64,000 bases of DNA, from the NCBI RefSeq assembly GCF_900207575.1, contig NZ_OAOQ01000002.1:176587-240586 (forward strand). Reading direction: 5' to 3'. Positions 52,980 to 62,860 of the stretch are shown here, one piece after another. Source of the stretch: Cereibacter ovatus. GTDB lineage: Bacteria; Pseudomonadota; Alphaproteobacteria; Rhodobacterales; Rhodobacteraceae. The notes beneath the pieces are model-generated. The model worked only from the letters and a program-made list of their open reading frames with translations, was not told the origin of the DNA and did no database searches. Both the position numbers and the translations under genes were made by a program. Position 1 is the first letter of the stretch. The number at the start of each line of letters is the position of its first letter.

Positions 52980-53507
52980 ATGTTCGACACGATGACCCTG
53001 ACAAAAGCGGTCGGCGCCGGGTGCGGTGCGCTTCTGGCGTTCCTTCTGGTGGGTTGGGCAGGGCAGGGGCTTTACGGCACCTCGGTCGGCGGGCATGGCG
53101 ACGACGTGGCTCAGGCCTATGTGATCGAAACCGCCAGTTCCGCCCCGGCGGACGAAGAACCGGCCGAGGTCGTGCCCTTCGTGGATCTGGTGGCGGCGGC
53201 CGATGCCGCGGCGGGGCAGAAGGTGTTCGGCAAATGCGCGGCCTGCCACAAGGTCGACGGCACCAACGCGACGGGTCCGCATCTGGATGGCGTGGTTGAA
53301 CGCGCGGTGGCCAGCGTCGAAGGGTTCACCTATTCCGAGCCGATGCTGGCCCATGCCGCCGCGGCGCCGACATGGACGCTGGATGAGCTGAATTCCTTCA
53401 TCACCAATCCCAAGGGCCATGTTCCGGGCACCAAGATGACCTTTGCCGGCCTTGCGAAAGAACAGGATCGCGCGAACTTGGTGGCTTACCTGTCGTCGCT
53501 TCAGTAA
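52980..53507 (+). CDS. cycY: membrane-anchored cytochrome cy
   Basis: 175 residues. An uncleaved N-terminal helix (about residues 8-32) anchors the protein, a short acidic/Pro-Ala linker (about 33-68) follows, and the class I cytochrome domain carries KCAACHK (Cys86, Cys89, His90) and the axial methionine in PGTKMTFAG. It shuttles electrons from the bc1 complex to cbb3 or aa3 oxidase without leaving the membrane. The short linker is like R. sphaeroides rather than the longer R. capsulatus form. GAGG lies before the ATG. Confidence 0.92.
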   Translation: MFDTMTLTKAVGAGCGALLAFLLVGWAGQGLYGTSVGGHGDDVAQAYVIETASSAPADEEPAEVVPFVDLVAAADAAAGQKVFGKCAACHKVDGTNATGPHLDGVVERAVASVEGFTYSEPMLAHAAAAPTWTLDELNSFITNPKGHVPGTKMTFAGLAKEQDRANLVAYLSSLQ

Positions 53508-53528
53508 CCGGCCTTGCCCCGGCACCGC

Positions 53529-53563
53529 AGGCCGCCCCCTGACCCGGGGCGGCCTTTGCCTTT
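53529..53563 (+). terminator. cycY terminator
   Basis: AGGCCGCCCC / GGGGCGGCCT, a perfect 10-bp stem with a seven-base loop, followed by TTGCCTTTCC. It begins 22 bases after the cycY stop and isolates cycY from the yej operon. Confidence 0.85.
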
Positions 53564-53663
53564 CCGCAGCCGTCACGCAATCGCAACTTGAGGCCGCGCG
53601 CCGTTGCACCGTAGCATGTGCCCCGGGCAGGGGATGCCCGAGGAACGCGGCAAGGAGAACGGC

Positions 53664-55604
53664 ATGGCGGGACGTGGGGCGCGTCGGGGGCAGGGCGGGG
53701 TTGCGGCTGCGACGATGCTCGATGTGCGGCCTTGGCTGCTGGGGGGCCTGGGTCTTGTGCTGGTGACCGCCGCGGCGCTGCCGGCGCGCGGGCAGGATCG
53801 GGTTCAGGATCAGCCCATCGTTTCCGCGCATGGCATCTCGACCTTTGGCGAGCTGAAATATCCCGCGGGCTTTGCCCATCTCGACTATGTGAACCCCGAC
53901 GCGCCCAAGGGGGGCGAAATATCGGAATGGGCCTTTGGCGGGTTCGATTCGATGAACCCCTATTCGGTCAAGGGACGGTCGGCGGCGCTGTCGTCGGTCA
54001 TGTATGAATCGATCCTGACCGGCACCGCCGACGAGATCGGCGCCGCCTATTGCCTGCTGTGCGAGACGCTGGAATATCCCGAGGATCGCAGCTGGGTGAT
54101 CTTCAACCTGCGCCCCGAGGCGACGTTCGCGGACGGAACCCCCGTCACCGCCGAGGACGTGGTGTTTTCCTATCAGACCTTCGTGGCCAAGGGCCTGACC
54201 GATTTCCGCACCGTCCTTGCCCGGCAGGTCGAAAGCGCCGAGGCGCTGGGCCCCCATCGGGTGAAGTTCACCTTCAAGCCCGGCATCCCCACCCGTGATC
54301 TGCCGCAGGACGTGGGCGGCCTGCCGGTGCTGTCCAAGGCGCAATACGAACGCGAAGGGCTGAATCTTGAGGAAGGCAGCATGACGCCGTTCCTTGGATC
54401 GGGCCCCTATGTGCTGGACCGGATGAATGTGGGCCAGACGGTGGTCTATCGCCGCAACCCCGACTATTGGGGCCGCGATCTGCCGATCAACCGCGGACGC
54501 AACAACTTTGACACGATCCGCGTCGAATATTACGCCGACTACAACGCCGCTTTCGAAGGCTTCAAGGGCGGCAGCTACACGTTCCGCAACGAGGCGTCCT
54601 CGATCCTGTGGGCGACGGGCTATGACTTTCCGGCGGTGACGAACGGCCATGTGCAGAAGGTGGACCTGCCCTCGGGGGCCAAGGCCACCGGGCAGGGCTG
54701 GCTGATCAACCTGCGGCGCGAAAAGTTTCAAGACCCCCGCGTGCGCGAGGCGCTGAATCTGGTGTTCAACTTTGAATGGTCGAACCAGACGCTGTTCTAC
54801 GGGCTTTATACCCGCATCGATTCCTTCTGGGAAAACAGCTATCTGGAAGCCGAAGGCCCGCCATCGCCGGCCGAGGTCGCGCTGTTGCAGCCGCTGGTGG
54901 ACGACGGTCTTTTGCCGGCCGCCATCCTGACCGATCCGCCGGTCAGCCCGGCCGTGTCGGGCGCGCGTCAGCTGGATCGCGGCAACCTGCGCGCCGCCAG
55001 CAAACTGCTGGACGATGCCGGCTGGGCCGTGGGCAGCGACGGCCTGCGCCGCAACGCCAAGGGTGAGGTTCTGCGGGTCGAGTTCCTGAATGACAGCCAG
55101 ACCTTTGACCGTGTCATCAACCCCTTCGTGGAAAACCTGCGGGCCCTTGGGGTCGAGGCGCTGATGACGCGGGTGGACAATGCGCAGATGGAAAGCCGCA
55201 CCCGGCCGCCCAGCTATGATTTCGACATCGCCACCGGCAACGCGCGCACGAACTACATCTCGGGGTCGGAACTGAAGCAGTATTACGGATCGGAAACCGC
55301 CGACGTGTCCAGCTTCAACATGATGGGGCTGAAAAGCCCCGCCGTGGACCGCATGATCGAGGTGGTTCTGGCCACTAGGACCTCGGACGAGTTGGTGGTC
55401 GCGACCAAGGCGCTGGACCGGGTGTTGCGGCTGGAACGGTTCTGGGTGCCGCAATGGCACAAGGCGACCCATACCGTCGCCTATTACGACATGTTCGACC
55501 ATCCGGCGGAACTTCCGCCCTACGCGCTGGGAGAACTGGACTTCTGGTGGTTCAACCCCGACAAGGCGCAGGCGCTGCGCGATGCGGGCGTCTTGAGACA
55601 ATAA
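53664..55604 (+). CDS. yejA: ABC importer substrate-binding protein (YejA-like, peptide/microcin C type)
   Basis: 646 residues, SBP family 5. The N-terminal hydrophobic stretch (about residues 24-42, ending LPARGQDR) is a signal peptide, so it works in the periplasm. [31 protein letters not shown] is the family start and [39 protein letters not shown] the ligand core. YejA-like proteins feed YejBEF with peptides, including microcin C-type. AAGGAG precedes the ATG at 53664. First gene of a five-gene operon. Confidence 0.9.
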   Translation: MAGRGARRGQGGVAAATMLDVRPWLLGGLGLVLVTAAALPARGQDRVQDQPIVSAHGISTFGELKYPAGFAHLDYVNPDAPKGGEISEWAFGGFDSMNPYSVKGRSAALSSVMYESILTGTADEIGAAYCLLCETLEYPEDRSWVIFNLRPEATFADGTPVTAEDVVFSYQTFVAKGLTDFRTVLARQVESAEALGPHRVKFTFKPGIPTRDLPQDVGGLPVLSKAQYEREGLNLEEGSMTPFLGSGPYVLDRMNVGQTVVYRRNPDYWGRDLPINRGRNNFDTIRVEYYADYNAAFEGFKGGSYTFRNEASSILWATGYDFPAVTNGHVQKVDLPSGAKATGQGWLINLRREKFQDPRVREALNLVFNFEWSNQTLFYGLYTRIDSFWENSYLEAEGPPSPAEVALLQPLVDDGLLPAAILTDPPVSPAVSGARQLDRGNLRAASKLLDDAGWAVGSDGLRRNAKGEVLRVEFLNDSQTFDRVINPFVENLRALGVEALMTRVDNAQMESRTRPPSYDFDIATGNARTNYISGSELKQYYGSETADVSSFNMMGLKSPAVDRMIEVVLATRTSDELVVATKALDRVLRLERFWVPQWHKATHTVAYYDMFDHPAELPPYALGELDFWWFNPDKAQALRDAGVLRQ

Positions 55605-55620
55605 GAGGGCTGCACCCCGC

Positions 55621-56709
55621 ATGGGCGCCTATATCCTTCGGCGATTGCTGCTGATCGTGCCGACGCTGTTCGGCATCATGGTCATCAACTTCGCGCTGAC
55701 CCAGTTCGTCCCCGGCGGCCCGATCGAGCAGGTGCTTGCCCGGCTGGAAGGGCAGGGCGACGTGTTCCAGACCGTCGCGGGCGGCGGCGATGCCGGCGGC
55801 GATATCGCCACGGCGGGACAGGCGGATGAACGCTATGTCGGCTCGCGCGGGTTGCCGCCCGAGTTCATCGCCGATCTGGAACGCCAGTTCGGTTTTGACA
55901 AGCCGCCGCTGGAACGGTTCCTGAACATGATGTGGAACTATGTCCGGTTCGACTTCGGGGAAAGCTATTTCCGGTCGATCTCGGTGGTGGATCTGGTGAA
56001 GGAAAAGATGCCGGTTTCGATCTCGCTGGGGCTGTGGTCGACGCTGATCGCCTATCTGGTGTCGATTCCGCTGGGGATCCGAAAGGCGGTTCGGGACGGG
56101 TCGAGTTTCGACACCTGGACAAGCGGGGCGATCATCGTGGCCTATGCCATCCCCGGCTTTCTGTTCGCCATCCTGCTGTTGGTGCTGTTTGCGGGCGGTT
56201 CCTACTGGCAGTGGTTCCCGCTGCGGGGCCTTACATCCGACAACTGGGACAGCCTGTCGATCTGGGGCAAGGTGGTGGATTACTTCTGGCACATCGCGCT
56301 GCCGGTTCTGGCCTCGACGATTTCCGCCTTTGCCACGCTGACCTTGTTGACGAAGAACAGCTTTCTGGAAGAAATCCGCAAACAGTATGTGATGACCGCG
56401 CGGGCCAAGGGCCTGACCGAGGCGCGGGTGCTTTATGGCCATGTGTTCCGCAACGCCATGCTGATCGTGATCGCGTCCTTTCCGTCGGTGTTCGTGTCGG
56501 TGTTCTTCGGCGGCAGCCTGATCATCGAGACGATCTTTTCGCTGGACGGCCTTGGCCGGCTGGGTTTCGAGGCCGCGGTGGCGCGCGATTACCCGGTGAT
56601 CTTCGGCACGCTGTTCGTCTTCGGCCTGCTGGGCCTTGTGATGGGGATCCTGTCGGACCTGATGTATGTCTGGATCGACCCTCGCATCGATTTTGGCACA
56701 AGGGGCTGA
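55621..56709 (+). CDS. yejB: ABC importer permease (YejB-like)
   Basis: 362 residues. N-terminal helix [30 protein letters not shown], a soluble insertion (about residues 32-110) and five further helices; the EAA-type coupling loop ends [20 protein letters not shown] (about 261-280). It pairs with YejE to form the membrane channel. AGAGGG lies upstream of the ATG, 16 bases after yejA. Confidence 0.93.
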   Translation: MGAYILRRLLLIVPTLFGIMVINFALTQFVPGGPIEQVLARLEGQGDVFQTVAGGGDAGGDIATAGQADERYVGSRGLPPEFIADLERQFGFDKPPLERFLNMMWNYVRFDFGESYFRSISVVDLVKEKMPVSISLGLWSTLIAYLVSIPLGIRKAVRDGSSFDTWTSGAIIVAYAIPGFLFAILLLVLFAGGSYWQWFPLRGLTSDNWDSLSIWGKVVDYFWHIALPVLASTISAFATLTLLTKNSFLEEIRKQYVMTARAKGLTEARVLYGHVFRNAMLIVIASFPSVFVSVFFGGSLIIETIFSLDGLGRLGFEAAVARDYPVIFGTLFVFGLLGLVMGILSDLMYVWIDPRIDFGTRG

Positions 56710-56710
56710 C

Positions 56711-57817
56711 ATGGCGCTGTCGCCCCTGAACCAGCGCCGCTGGCGCAACTTCAAGGCCAACCGCCGCGCCTTCTGGTCGTTGTGCGTCTTCACGGTGCTG
56801 TTCGGCCTGTCGCTGTTTGCCGAGCTGATCGCCAACGACAAGCCGCTTCTGGTGGGCTATCGCGGCGCGATCTACACCCCCATCACCCATTTCTACCCGG
56901 AAACCGCCTTTGGCGGCGATTTCCAGACCGAGGCCGCCTATCGCGACCCCGAAGTGCGCTGCCTGATCGTCTCGGGCGGGCACGAAGCCTGCTGGGACGA
57001 CCCCGAAGGAACCGAGGCCGAGGCCCGAGGCGGCACCGTCGGCGGGGCGCCGATCGAAAAGGGCTGGCTTTTGTGGCCGCCGATCCCCTACAGCTACGAT
57101 ACGATCAACGATATTGGCCGCGCCGCGCCCTCGCCGCCCGACGCCAATCACTGGCTGGGCACCGACGACACCGCCCGCGATGTGCTGGCGCGCGTGATCC
57201 ATGGCTTCCGGCTGTCGGTGGCTTTCGCGTTGATTGTGACCTTCCTTACCTCGGTCATCGGGATCGCCGCGGGGGCGGTGCAGGGCTATTTCGGCGGCCT
57301 GACCGACCTGATCTTCCAGCGCGTGATCGAGCTTTGGGGTTCGACGCCCTCGCTTTACATCATCATCATCGTCGCCGCGATCTGGCAGATGGATTTCTGG
57401 CTGCTGGTGGGCTTGATGGTGCTGTTTGGCTGGACCAGCCTGATCGGCGTCGTCCGGGCCGAATTCCTGCGGGCGCGCAACTTCGAATATGTCCGCGCGG
57501 CCCGCGCGCTGGGTGTGGCCGATCCGGTCATCATGTTCCGCCATGTGCTGCCCAATGCGATGGTCGCCACGCTGACCATGCTGCCCTTCATCATCACCGG
57601 CACCATCGGCAGCCTTGCCGCGCTGGATTTCCTTGGGTTCGGGCTGCCCTCGTCGGCGCCTTCGCTGGGCGAACTGACGCTTCAGGCCAAGCAGAACCTT
57701 CAGGCGCCGTGGCTGGGCTTTACCGCCTTTTTCGCCTTCGCGATCATGCTGTCGCTGATGGTGTTCATCTTCGAGGGCGTGCGCGACGCCTTCGACCCGC
57801 GAAAGACGTTTGGATGA
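56711..57817 (+). CDS. yejE: ABC importer permease (YejE-like)
   Basis: 368 residues. LNQRRWRNFKANRRAFWSLCVFTVLFGLSLFAELIAND is the YejE N-terminus; ARDVLARVIHGFRLSVAFAL begins the permease domain, and RAARALGVADPVIMFRHVLPN is the coupling loop. It starts one base after the yejB stop, with AGGGG inside the yejB end. The stop overlaps yejF (ATGA). Confidence 0.93.
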   Translation: MALSPLNQRRWRNFKANRRAFWSLCVFTVLFGLSLFAELIANDKPLLVGYRGAIYTPITHFYPETAFGGDFQTEAAYRDPEVRCLIVSGGHEACWDDPEGTEAEARGGTVGGAPIEKGWLLWPPIPYSYDTINDIGRAAPSPPDANHWLGTDDTARDVLARVIHGFRLSVAFALIVTFLTSVIGIAAGAVQGYFGGLTDLIFQRVIELWGSTPSLYIIIIVAAIWQMDFWLLVGLMVLFGWTSLIGVVRAEFLRARNFEYVRAARALGVADPVIMFRHVLPNAMVATLTMLPFIITGTIGSLAALDFLGFGLPSSAPSLGELTLQAKQNLQAPWLGFTAFFAFAIMLSLMVFIFEGVRDAFDPRKTFG

Positions 57818-59415
57818 GCGTGTTGCAGGTCAAGGATCTGACCGTCCGCTTCCGGCAGGACGGCCGGGTGGTTCAGGCGGTGAAGGGCGTCAGCTTTTCG
57901 GTCGGGCGCGGCGAAACCGTGGCGCTGGTGGGCGAAAGCGGCTCGGGCAAGTCGGTCACGGCGCTGTCCACCGTCTCGCTTCTGCCCGACAGCGCCGAGG
58001 TCACCGGATCTGTGCTTTATGACGGGCGCGAGATGGTCGGCGCCCCCGAAGCCGCCTTGCGCAAGGTGCGCGGCAACGACATCAGCTTCATCTTTCAAGA
58101 GCCGATGACCTCGCTCAACCCGCTGCACTCGATCGAACGCCAGATCGGGGAAAGCCTTGCGCTGCATCAGGGGCTGACCGGCGACAAGGCGCGGGCGCGG
58201 ATTCTGGAGTTGCTGACCAAGGTCGGCATCCGCGACCCCGAAAGCCGTCTTGGCGCCTATCCGCATCAGTTGTCGGGCGGCCAGCGCCAGCGGGTGATGA
58301 TCGCCATGGCCCTTGCGAACGGTCCCGATCTGCTGGTCGCGGACGAGCCCACCACCGCGCTCGATGTGACGATTCAGGCGCAGATCCTTGACCTGCTGGC
58401 CGAACTGAAGGCGCGCGAGGGGCTGAGCCTGCTGTTCATCACCCACGATCTGGGCGTGGTGCGCCGCATTGCCGACCGGGTCTGCGTGATGCAGGGCGGC
58501 GAGATCGTGGAACAGGGGCCCGCCGCGCAGCTTTTTGCAGCGCCCGTCCATCCCTATACGCAAAAGCTGCTGGCGGCCGAGCCGAAGGGCCGCCCCGATC
58601 CGGTTGCCGACACCGCCCCCGAGGTGGTTCGTGCCGATGGTCTGCGGGTCTGGTTTCCGATCCAGCGCGGGCTGTTGCGCCGCACCGTCGGCCATGTGAA
58701 GGCGGTGAATGGCGCCACCCTGTCGATCCGCGCCGGCGAGACGCTGGGCGTGGTGGGCGAAAGCGGATCGGGCAAGACGACGCTGGCGCTGGGTCTGCTT
58801 CGGCTGATCGACTCGGACGGGCCGATCGCCTTCATGGGCCACGCCATCCACACCCGCCGCAGTGGCCAATTGCGCGATCTGCGCCGCGACATGCAGATCG
58901 TGTTTCAGGACCCCTATGGCAGCCTGTCGCCGCGGATGACGGTCGAACAGATCATCGCTGAAGGGCTGGGGGTGCATGGCGTCGAAAAGGGCCGCGACCG
59001 CCGCGGGATGGTGGCCGAGATCATGTCCGAGGTGGGTCTGGACCCGGTGGCGATGGGGCGCTATCCGCACGAATTTTCCGGCGGCCAGCGTCAGCGGATC
59101 GCGATTGCGCGGGCGATGATCCTGCGGCCGAAATTCGTGGTGCTGGACGAGCCCACCAGCGCGCTGGACATGACGGTGCAGGTGCAGATCGTCGATCTGC
59201 TGCGGGCGCTGCAACGCAAATGGGGGCTGGCCTATCTGTTCATCAGCCACGATCTGCGGGTGGTCCGCGCGCTGTCGCACAAGGTTCTGGTGATGAAGGA
59301 CGGCGAGGTGGTCGAGGCCGGCGAAGGCGCCGAGATCTTCGAACGCCCGCGCACCGACTATACCCGCACGCTTCTGGCGGCAGCCTTTGGCAGCGCCGCG
59401 CCGTTGGTCCCATGA
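57814..59415 (+). CDS. yejF: ABC importer ATPase with two nucleotide-binding domains (YejF-like)
   Basis: 533 residues: two complete ABC modules in one chain. First: Walker A GESGSGKS, signature LSGGQRQR, Walker [13 protein letters not shown]. Second: [28 protein letters not shown]. Each has the peptide/nickel-family C-terminal extension ([28 protein letters not shown]). It powers YejBE. ATGA overlaps both with yejE and with the downstream glycosyltransferase. Confidence 0.94.
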   Translation: MSVLQVKDLTVRFRQDGRVVQAVKGVSFSVGRGETVALVGESGSGKSVTALSTVSLLPDSAEVTGSVLYDGREMVGAPEAALRKVRGNDISFIFQEPMTSLNPLHSIERQIGESLALHQGLTGDKARARILELLTKVGIRDPESRLGAYPHQLSGGQRQRVMIAMALANGPDLLVADEPTTALDVTIQAQILDLLAELKAREGLSLLFITHDLGVVRRIADRVCVMQGGEIVEQGPAAQLFAAPVHPYTQKLLAAEPKGRPDPVADTAPEVVRADGLRVWFPIQRGLLRRTVGHVKAVNGATLSIRAGETLGVVGESGSGKTTLALGLLRLIDSDGPIAFMGHAIHTRRSGQLRDLRRDMQIVFQDPYGSLSPRMTVEQIIAEGLGVHGVEKGRDRRGMVAEIMSEVGLDPVAMGRYPHEFSGGQRQRIAIARAMILRPKFVVLDEPTSALDMTVQVQIVDLLRALQRKWGLAYLFISHDLRVVRALSHKVLVMKDGEVVEAGEGAEIFERPRTDYTRTLLAAAFGSAAPLVP

Positions 59416-60659
59416 AGATCCTGTTCGTCCACCAGAACTTTCCCGGGCAGTTCCTGCATCTTGCCCCCGAGCTGCAACGCCGCGGTCACGACTGCCGCGC
59501 CCTGACCGATGGCGGCAACACCCGCCCCTCGCCCATTCCGGTGCTGCGCTATCGCCACGAGGTGCCGCCCCCCGATCCGCAGGCCACGCGGCTGGGGCGC
59601 AACTACACCCAAAGCAGCGACCGTGGCGTGACGGTGGCCCGCGCCGCCATACAGTTGCGCGACCGCGACGGCTATTGTCCCGACCTGATCTTCGGCCATT
59701 CCGGCTGGGGCGAGACGCTGTTTCTGAAAGAGGTCTGGCCCGCGGCCAAGCTGCTGATCTACGCCGAGTTCTACTATCGCGGCGCCGGCCACGACGTCAG
59801 CTTCGACCCCGAGTTCGACAAGCGCGGCTTTGACGCGGTGATGATCGCGCAAGGCAGGGCGGCGCATCTGGGGCAGGCGCTGCTTCATGCCGATGCCGGG
59901 CTGTCGCCAACGCTCTGGCAGGCGTCGACCTATCCGCCGCCGCTGCGGCGCATGATCGAGGTGATCCATGACGGGGTGGACACGCAGACACTGGCGCCCG
60001 ACCCGGCGGCCAGTTTCGCGCTGCCCGACGGCCGGGTGTTGCGCGCAGGCGACGAGGTTCTGACCTTCGTCAACCGCAATCTGGAACCCTATCGCGGCTA
60101 TCACGTCTTCATGCGCGCCCTTCCCGCGGTGCTGGCGGCGCGGCCTGCCGCGCAGGTGGTTCTGGTGGGCGGCGATGGCGTCAGCTATGGCCCCGCGCCC
60201 GCCGACGGGACCTGGAAAGACCGCTTTCTGTCCGAGGTCCGCGACCGGATCGATCTGTCGCGCGTGCATTTCGTGGGCCGCGTGCCCTATGATCGCTTCC
60301 GGGCGCTGATGCAGGTCAGCCGCGCCCATGCCTATCTGACCTATCCCTTCGTGCTGTCATGGTCGATGCTTGAGGCGATGTCGGCCGGTGCGCTGATCGT
60401 CGGCTCGCGCACGCCGCCCGTCGAAGAGGTGATCCGCCATGGCGAGAACGGCCTGCTGGTGGATTTCTTCGACATCGAGGGCTGGTCGCGCACGCTGACC
60501 GCGGCGCTGGCCGATCCTGCGGGCCATGCGGGTCTGCGCGCGGCCGGGCGGCAGACGGTTCAGGCGCGCTATGACCTGCGCAGTCTGTGCCTGCCGCGGA
60601 TGGTCGATTTCGTCGAGCGTCACGCTCCTGCGGTCTGGCGGCCTGCCTCTGGCGCATAG
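59412..60659 (+). CDS. GT4-type glycosyltransferase in the yej operon
   Basis: 415 residues, GT-B fold. [21 protein letters not shown] is the acceptor-domain start; VIHDGVDTQTLAPD, FVNRNLEPYRGYHVFMRALP and LSWSMLEAMSAGALIVGSRTPPVEEVIRHGENGLLVDFFD (with the EAMSAG nucleotide-sugar contact) are the donor site. Sugar and acceptor are unknown. It starts inside the yejF stop (ATGA), an unexpected partner for a peptide importer. Its last 40 bases overlap the end of the convergent hemN. Confidence 0.87.
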   Translation: MKILFVHQNFPGQFLHLAPELQRRGHDCRALTDGGNTRPSPIPVLRYRHEVPPPDPQATRLGRNYTQSSDRGVTVARAAIQLRDRDGYCPDLIFGHSGWGETLFLKEVWPAAKLLIYAEFYYRGAGHDVSFDPEFDKRGFDAVMIAQGRAAHLGQALLHADAGLSPTLWQASTYPPPLRRMIEVIHDGVDTQTLAPDPAASFALPDGRVLRAGDEVLTFVNRNLEPYRGYHVFMRALPAVLAARPAAQVVLVGGDGVSYGPAPADGTWKDRFLSEVRDRIDLSRVHFVGRVPYDRFRALMQVSRAHAYLTYPFVLSWSMLEAMSAGALIVGSRTPPVEEVIRHGENGLLVDFFDIEGWSRTLTAALADPAGHAGLRAAGRQTVQARYDLRSLCLPRMVDFVERHAPAVWRPASGA

Positions 60660-61975
60660 GCGTCGAAGTGGCGGGCGATCATCCGTGTCAGCGGGCGGCC
60701 GGGTTCCGTGATCTCAAGCCCTTGGCCGGTGATGGCGACCATGCCCGGAAAGGCCATGGCGGCGGCCTGAAACATCGCCTCAAGCCGTTCGGGCGGCAGT
60801 GCGAACCGGGCAAGGATCTGCGCCCGGTTGATGCGGAAGTCGCACATCAACTGTTCGATCATCCGGCCACGCAGGCGGTCGTCGTCGGTCAGCACATGGC
60901 CGCGCGCGGTCGAGAAATGCCCGCCGCGGATCGCCTTCAGATGGTCGGACGTGCTGGGCGCGTTCTGCGCAAAGCCCTGCGGAAAGCGCGAGATCGCCGA
61001 GGCCCCCAGCCCGATCAGCACCTCGGCCCGGTCATCGGTATAGCCCTGAAAGCTGCGCCGCAACCGGCCGGCCTGCTGCGCGCGGGCCAGCCCGTCGCCG
61101 GGGTGCACGAAATGGTCGATGCCGACCGGGCGGAAGCCGTCCCACAGCAGCAGATCCTGCGCGGTCCTGAACAGCGCCAGCCGTTCCTCGGGGCGGGGGA
61201 TCGATTCGGTCGCGATCATCAGCTGCCGGCGCGAGATCGCCGGCACATGGGCATAGGGGTGAACCGCCACCCGATCCGGCGCCAGCGACAGAAGCTTCTG
61301 CACCGAATCTGCCAGCCGCGGCCCGGTCTGATGCGGCAGTCCGACCAGAATTTCCGTATCGAGAAATTTCAGCCCGCGTTCGCGCAGGTCGTCGACCAGA
61401 CGGCGGGTCAGATCAAAGCCCTGTTGCCGGCCGATCGCCTGCTGGATTTCCGGGGCAAAGTCCTGAATGCCGATCGAGACCCGGCCAAGGCCGGCCTGAA
61501 ACAGCGCATCCAGCCGGGCCGCGTCGATTTCGGTCGGGTCCATTTCGACCGAGAATTCGGTCTCGTCGGTGGGCGGCAGCGCGTCGTGGATGGCGGCGAC
61601 CAGTTCGCGGATCAGGTCGGGGGGCAGCAGGGTGGGGGTGCCGCCGCCCCAGTGCAGCCGCGACAGCCGGATGCCGGGCGCAAGCCGGGTCTGAAGCAGG
61701 GCGATTTCGGATTTCAGGGCTGCGGCATATGCGCGCACGGGGGCGTCCGTGCTCGTGCCTTGCGTGCGGCACGCACAGAACCAGCACAGATGCCTGCAAA
61801 ACGGGACATGAAGATACAAAGAGACGGCAGTTCCTGAAGGAATCGCCGAAATCCAATCGCCAAACAGCCGATCCGTGACCGCCGGACCGAAGTGGGGCGC
61901 GGTCGGATAGCTCGTATAGCGGGGAACGCGGGCGTCAAAGAGCCCGAGTTTTGCAAGTTGAGAAACCGACTCCAT
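60620..61975 (-). CDS. hemN: oxygen-independent coproporphyrinogen III oxidase
   Basis: 451 residues, radical SAM enzyme. The 4Fe-4S motif is HVPFCRHLCWFCAC with Cys60, Cys64 and Cys67 plus Cys69; LHWGGGTPTLL is the SAM glycine motif. It decarboxylates coproporphyrinogen III to protoporphyrinogen IX without oxygen, needed for haem and bacteriochlorophyll at low oxygen. It is divergent from fnrL with a perfect FNR box between, so anaerobic induction is expected. Some Rhodobacter papers call the fnrL-linked copy hemZ. The 3' end overlaps the glycosyltransferase by 40 bases. Confidence 0.93.
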   Translation of the reverse strand: MESVSQLAKLGLFDARVPRYTSYPTAPHFGPAVTDRLFGDWISAIPSGTAVSLYLHVPFCRHLCWFCACRTQGTSTDAPVRAYAAALKSEIALLQTRLAPGIRLSRLHWGGGTPTLLPPDLIRELVAAIHDALPPTDETEFSVEMDPTEIDAARLDALFQAGLGRVSIGIQDFAPEIQQAIGRQQGFDLTRRLVDDLRERGLKFLDTEILVGLPHQTGPRLADSVQKLLSLAPDRVAVHPYAHVPAISRRQLMIATESIPRPEERLALFRTAQDLLLWDGFRPVGIDHFVHPGDGLARAQQAGRLRRSFQGYTDDRAEVLIGLGASAISRFPQGFAQNAPSTSDHLKAIRGGHFSTARGHVLTDDDRLRGRMIEQLMCDFRINRAQILARFALPPERLEAMFQAAAMAFPGMVAITGQGLEITEPGRPLTRMIARHFDAYAPEAGRQTAGA

Positions 61976-62009
61976 CGGCTTTCGCTAGGGGCGAAAGTTG
62001 TTTATTGCT

Positions 62010-62023
62010 TTGATTCAGATCAA
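62010..62023. promoter_or_regulatory. FNR box between hemN and fnrL
   Basis: TTGATTCAGATCAA matches the FNR/FnrL consensus TTGAT-N4-ATCAA exactly. It is 35 bases upstream of the hemN start and 15 bases upstream of the fnrL ATG, so it could activate hemN and repress fnrL; direction of control is inferred. Confidence 0.88.
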
Positions 62024-62037
62024 GCGGGAAAGCCGGC

Positions 62038-62784
62038 ATGTCGCTGCACGAAGTTCCGATCCTTCTCCACCGTTGCGGCGACTGTCCGATCCGGCATCGT
62101 GCCGTCTGCGCGCGTTGCGATACGGACGAACTCAGCACGCTGGAGCAGATCAAGTATTACCGCAGCTATCAGGCTGGCCAGACGGTGATCTGGTCCGGGG
62201 ACAAGATGGATTTCGTGGCCTCGGTGGTCACCGGGATCGCCACGCTGACCCAGACGATGGAGGACGGCCGCCGCCAGATGGTGGGCCTGTTGTTGCCGTC
62301 GGATTTCGTGGGGCGGCCGGGCCGGCAGACCGTGGCCTATGACGTGACCGCCACAACCGATCTGCTGATGTGTTGTTTCCGACGCAAGCCGTTCGAAGAG
62401 ATGATGCACCGCACCCCCCATGTCGGGCAGCGACTTCTCGAAATGACACTGGATGAGCTGGACGCCGCGCGAGAGTGGATGTTGCTTCTGGGCCGCAAGA
62501 CCGCGCGCGAGAAGATCGCAAGCCTGCTGGCCATCATCGCCCGGCGCGACGCGGCGCTGAAGCTGCGCGATTCGAAGGGGCCGATGACCTTCGATCTGCC
62601 GCTGACGCGCGAGGAGATGGCCGATTACCTTGGCCTGACGCTGGAAACCGTCAGCCGGCAGGTCTCGGCGCTGAAACGCGACGGGGTGATCTCGTTGGAA
62701 GGCAAGCGCCATGTGATCGTGAACGACTTCGCGCGCCTGCTGGAAGAAGCCGGCGACGACAGCGACGGCGGCCTGCCGGTCTGA
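62038..62784 (+). CDS. fnrL: anaerobic regulator FnrL
   Basis: 248 residues, CRP/FNR family, the same length I recall for R. sphaeroides FnrL. N-terminal cysteines Cys13, Cys16, Cys24 and Cys27 and a central Cys112/113 pair can bind the oxygen-labile 4Fe-4S cluster. The recognition helix LTLETVSRQVSALKRDGVI has the E-x3-R pattern that reads TTGAT half-sites. It controls respiration, haem and photosynthesis genes under low oxygen. Divergent from hemN; followed after 76 bases by uspA on the opposite strand. Confidence 0.96.
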   Translation: MSLHEVPILLHRCGDCPIRHRAVCARCDTDELSTLEQIKYYRSYQAGQTVIWSGDKMDFVASVVTGIATLTQTMEDGRRQMVGLLLPSDFVGRPGRQTVAYDVTATTDLLMCCFRRKPFEEMMHRTPHVGQRLLEMTLDELDAAREWMLLLGRKTAREKIASLLAIIARRDAALKLRDSKGPMTFDLPLTREEMADYLGLTLETVSRQVSALKRDGVISLEGKRHVIVNDFARLLEEAGDDSDGGLPV

Positions 62785-62814
62785 CCTGCCGCGCCGTTGC
62801 CCTGACCGACCATG

Positions 62815-62841
62815 AAAAAGCCCGCCCCTGTCAGGGCGGGC
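62815..62841 (-). terminator. uspA terminator
   Basis: GCCCGCCC / GGGCGGGC, an 8-bp stem with a six-base loop, is followed on the minus strand by TTTTTC. It lies 19 bases beyond the uspA stop and can also affect fnrL readthrough. Confidence 0.85.
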
Positions 62842-62860
62842 AGATCCGGCGCAGTGAGCG

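Noticed and set aside
52026-55622. A minus-strand open frame of about 1198 codons covering pheA and most of the yejA region
   Set aside because: Only its last 277 codons are pheA. The rest is the complement of yejA and cycY, has no ribosome site and reads as Arg/Gly/His-rich shadow protein typical of GC-rich DNA.
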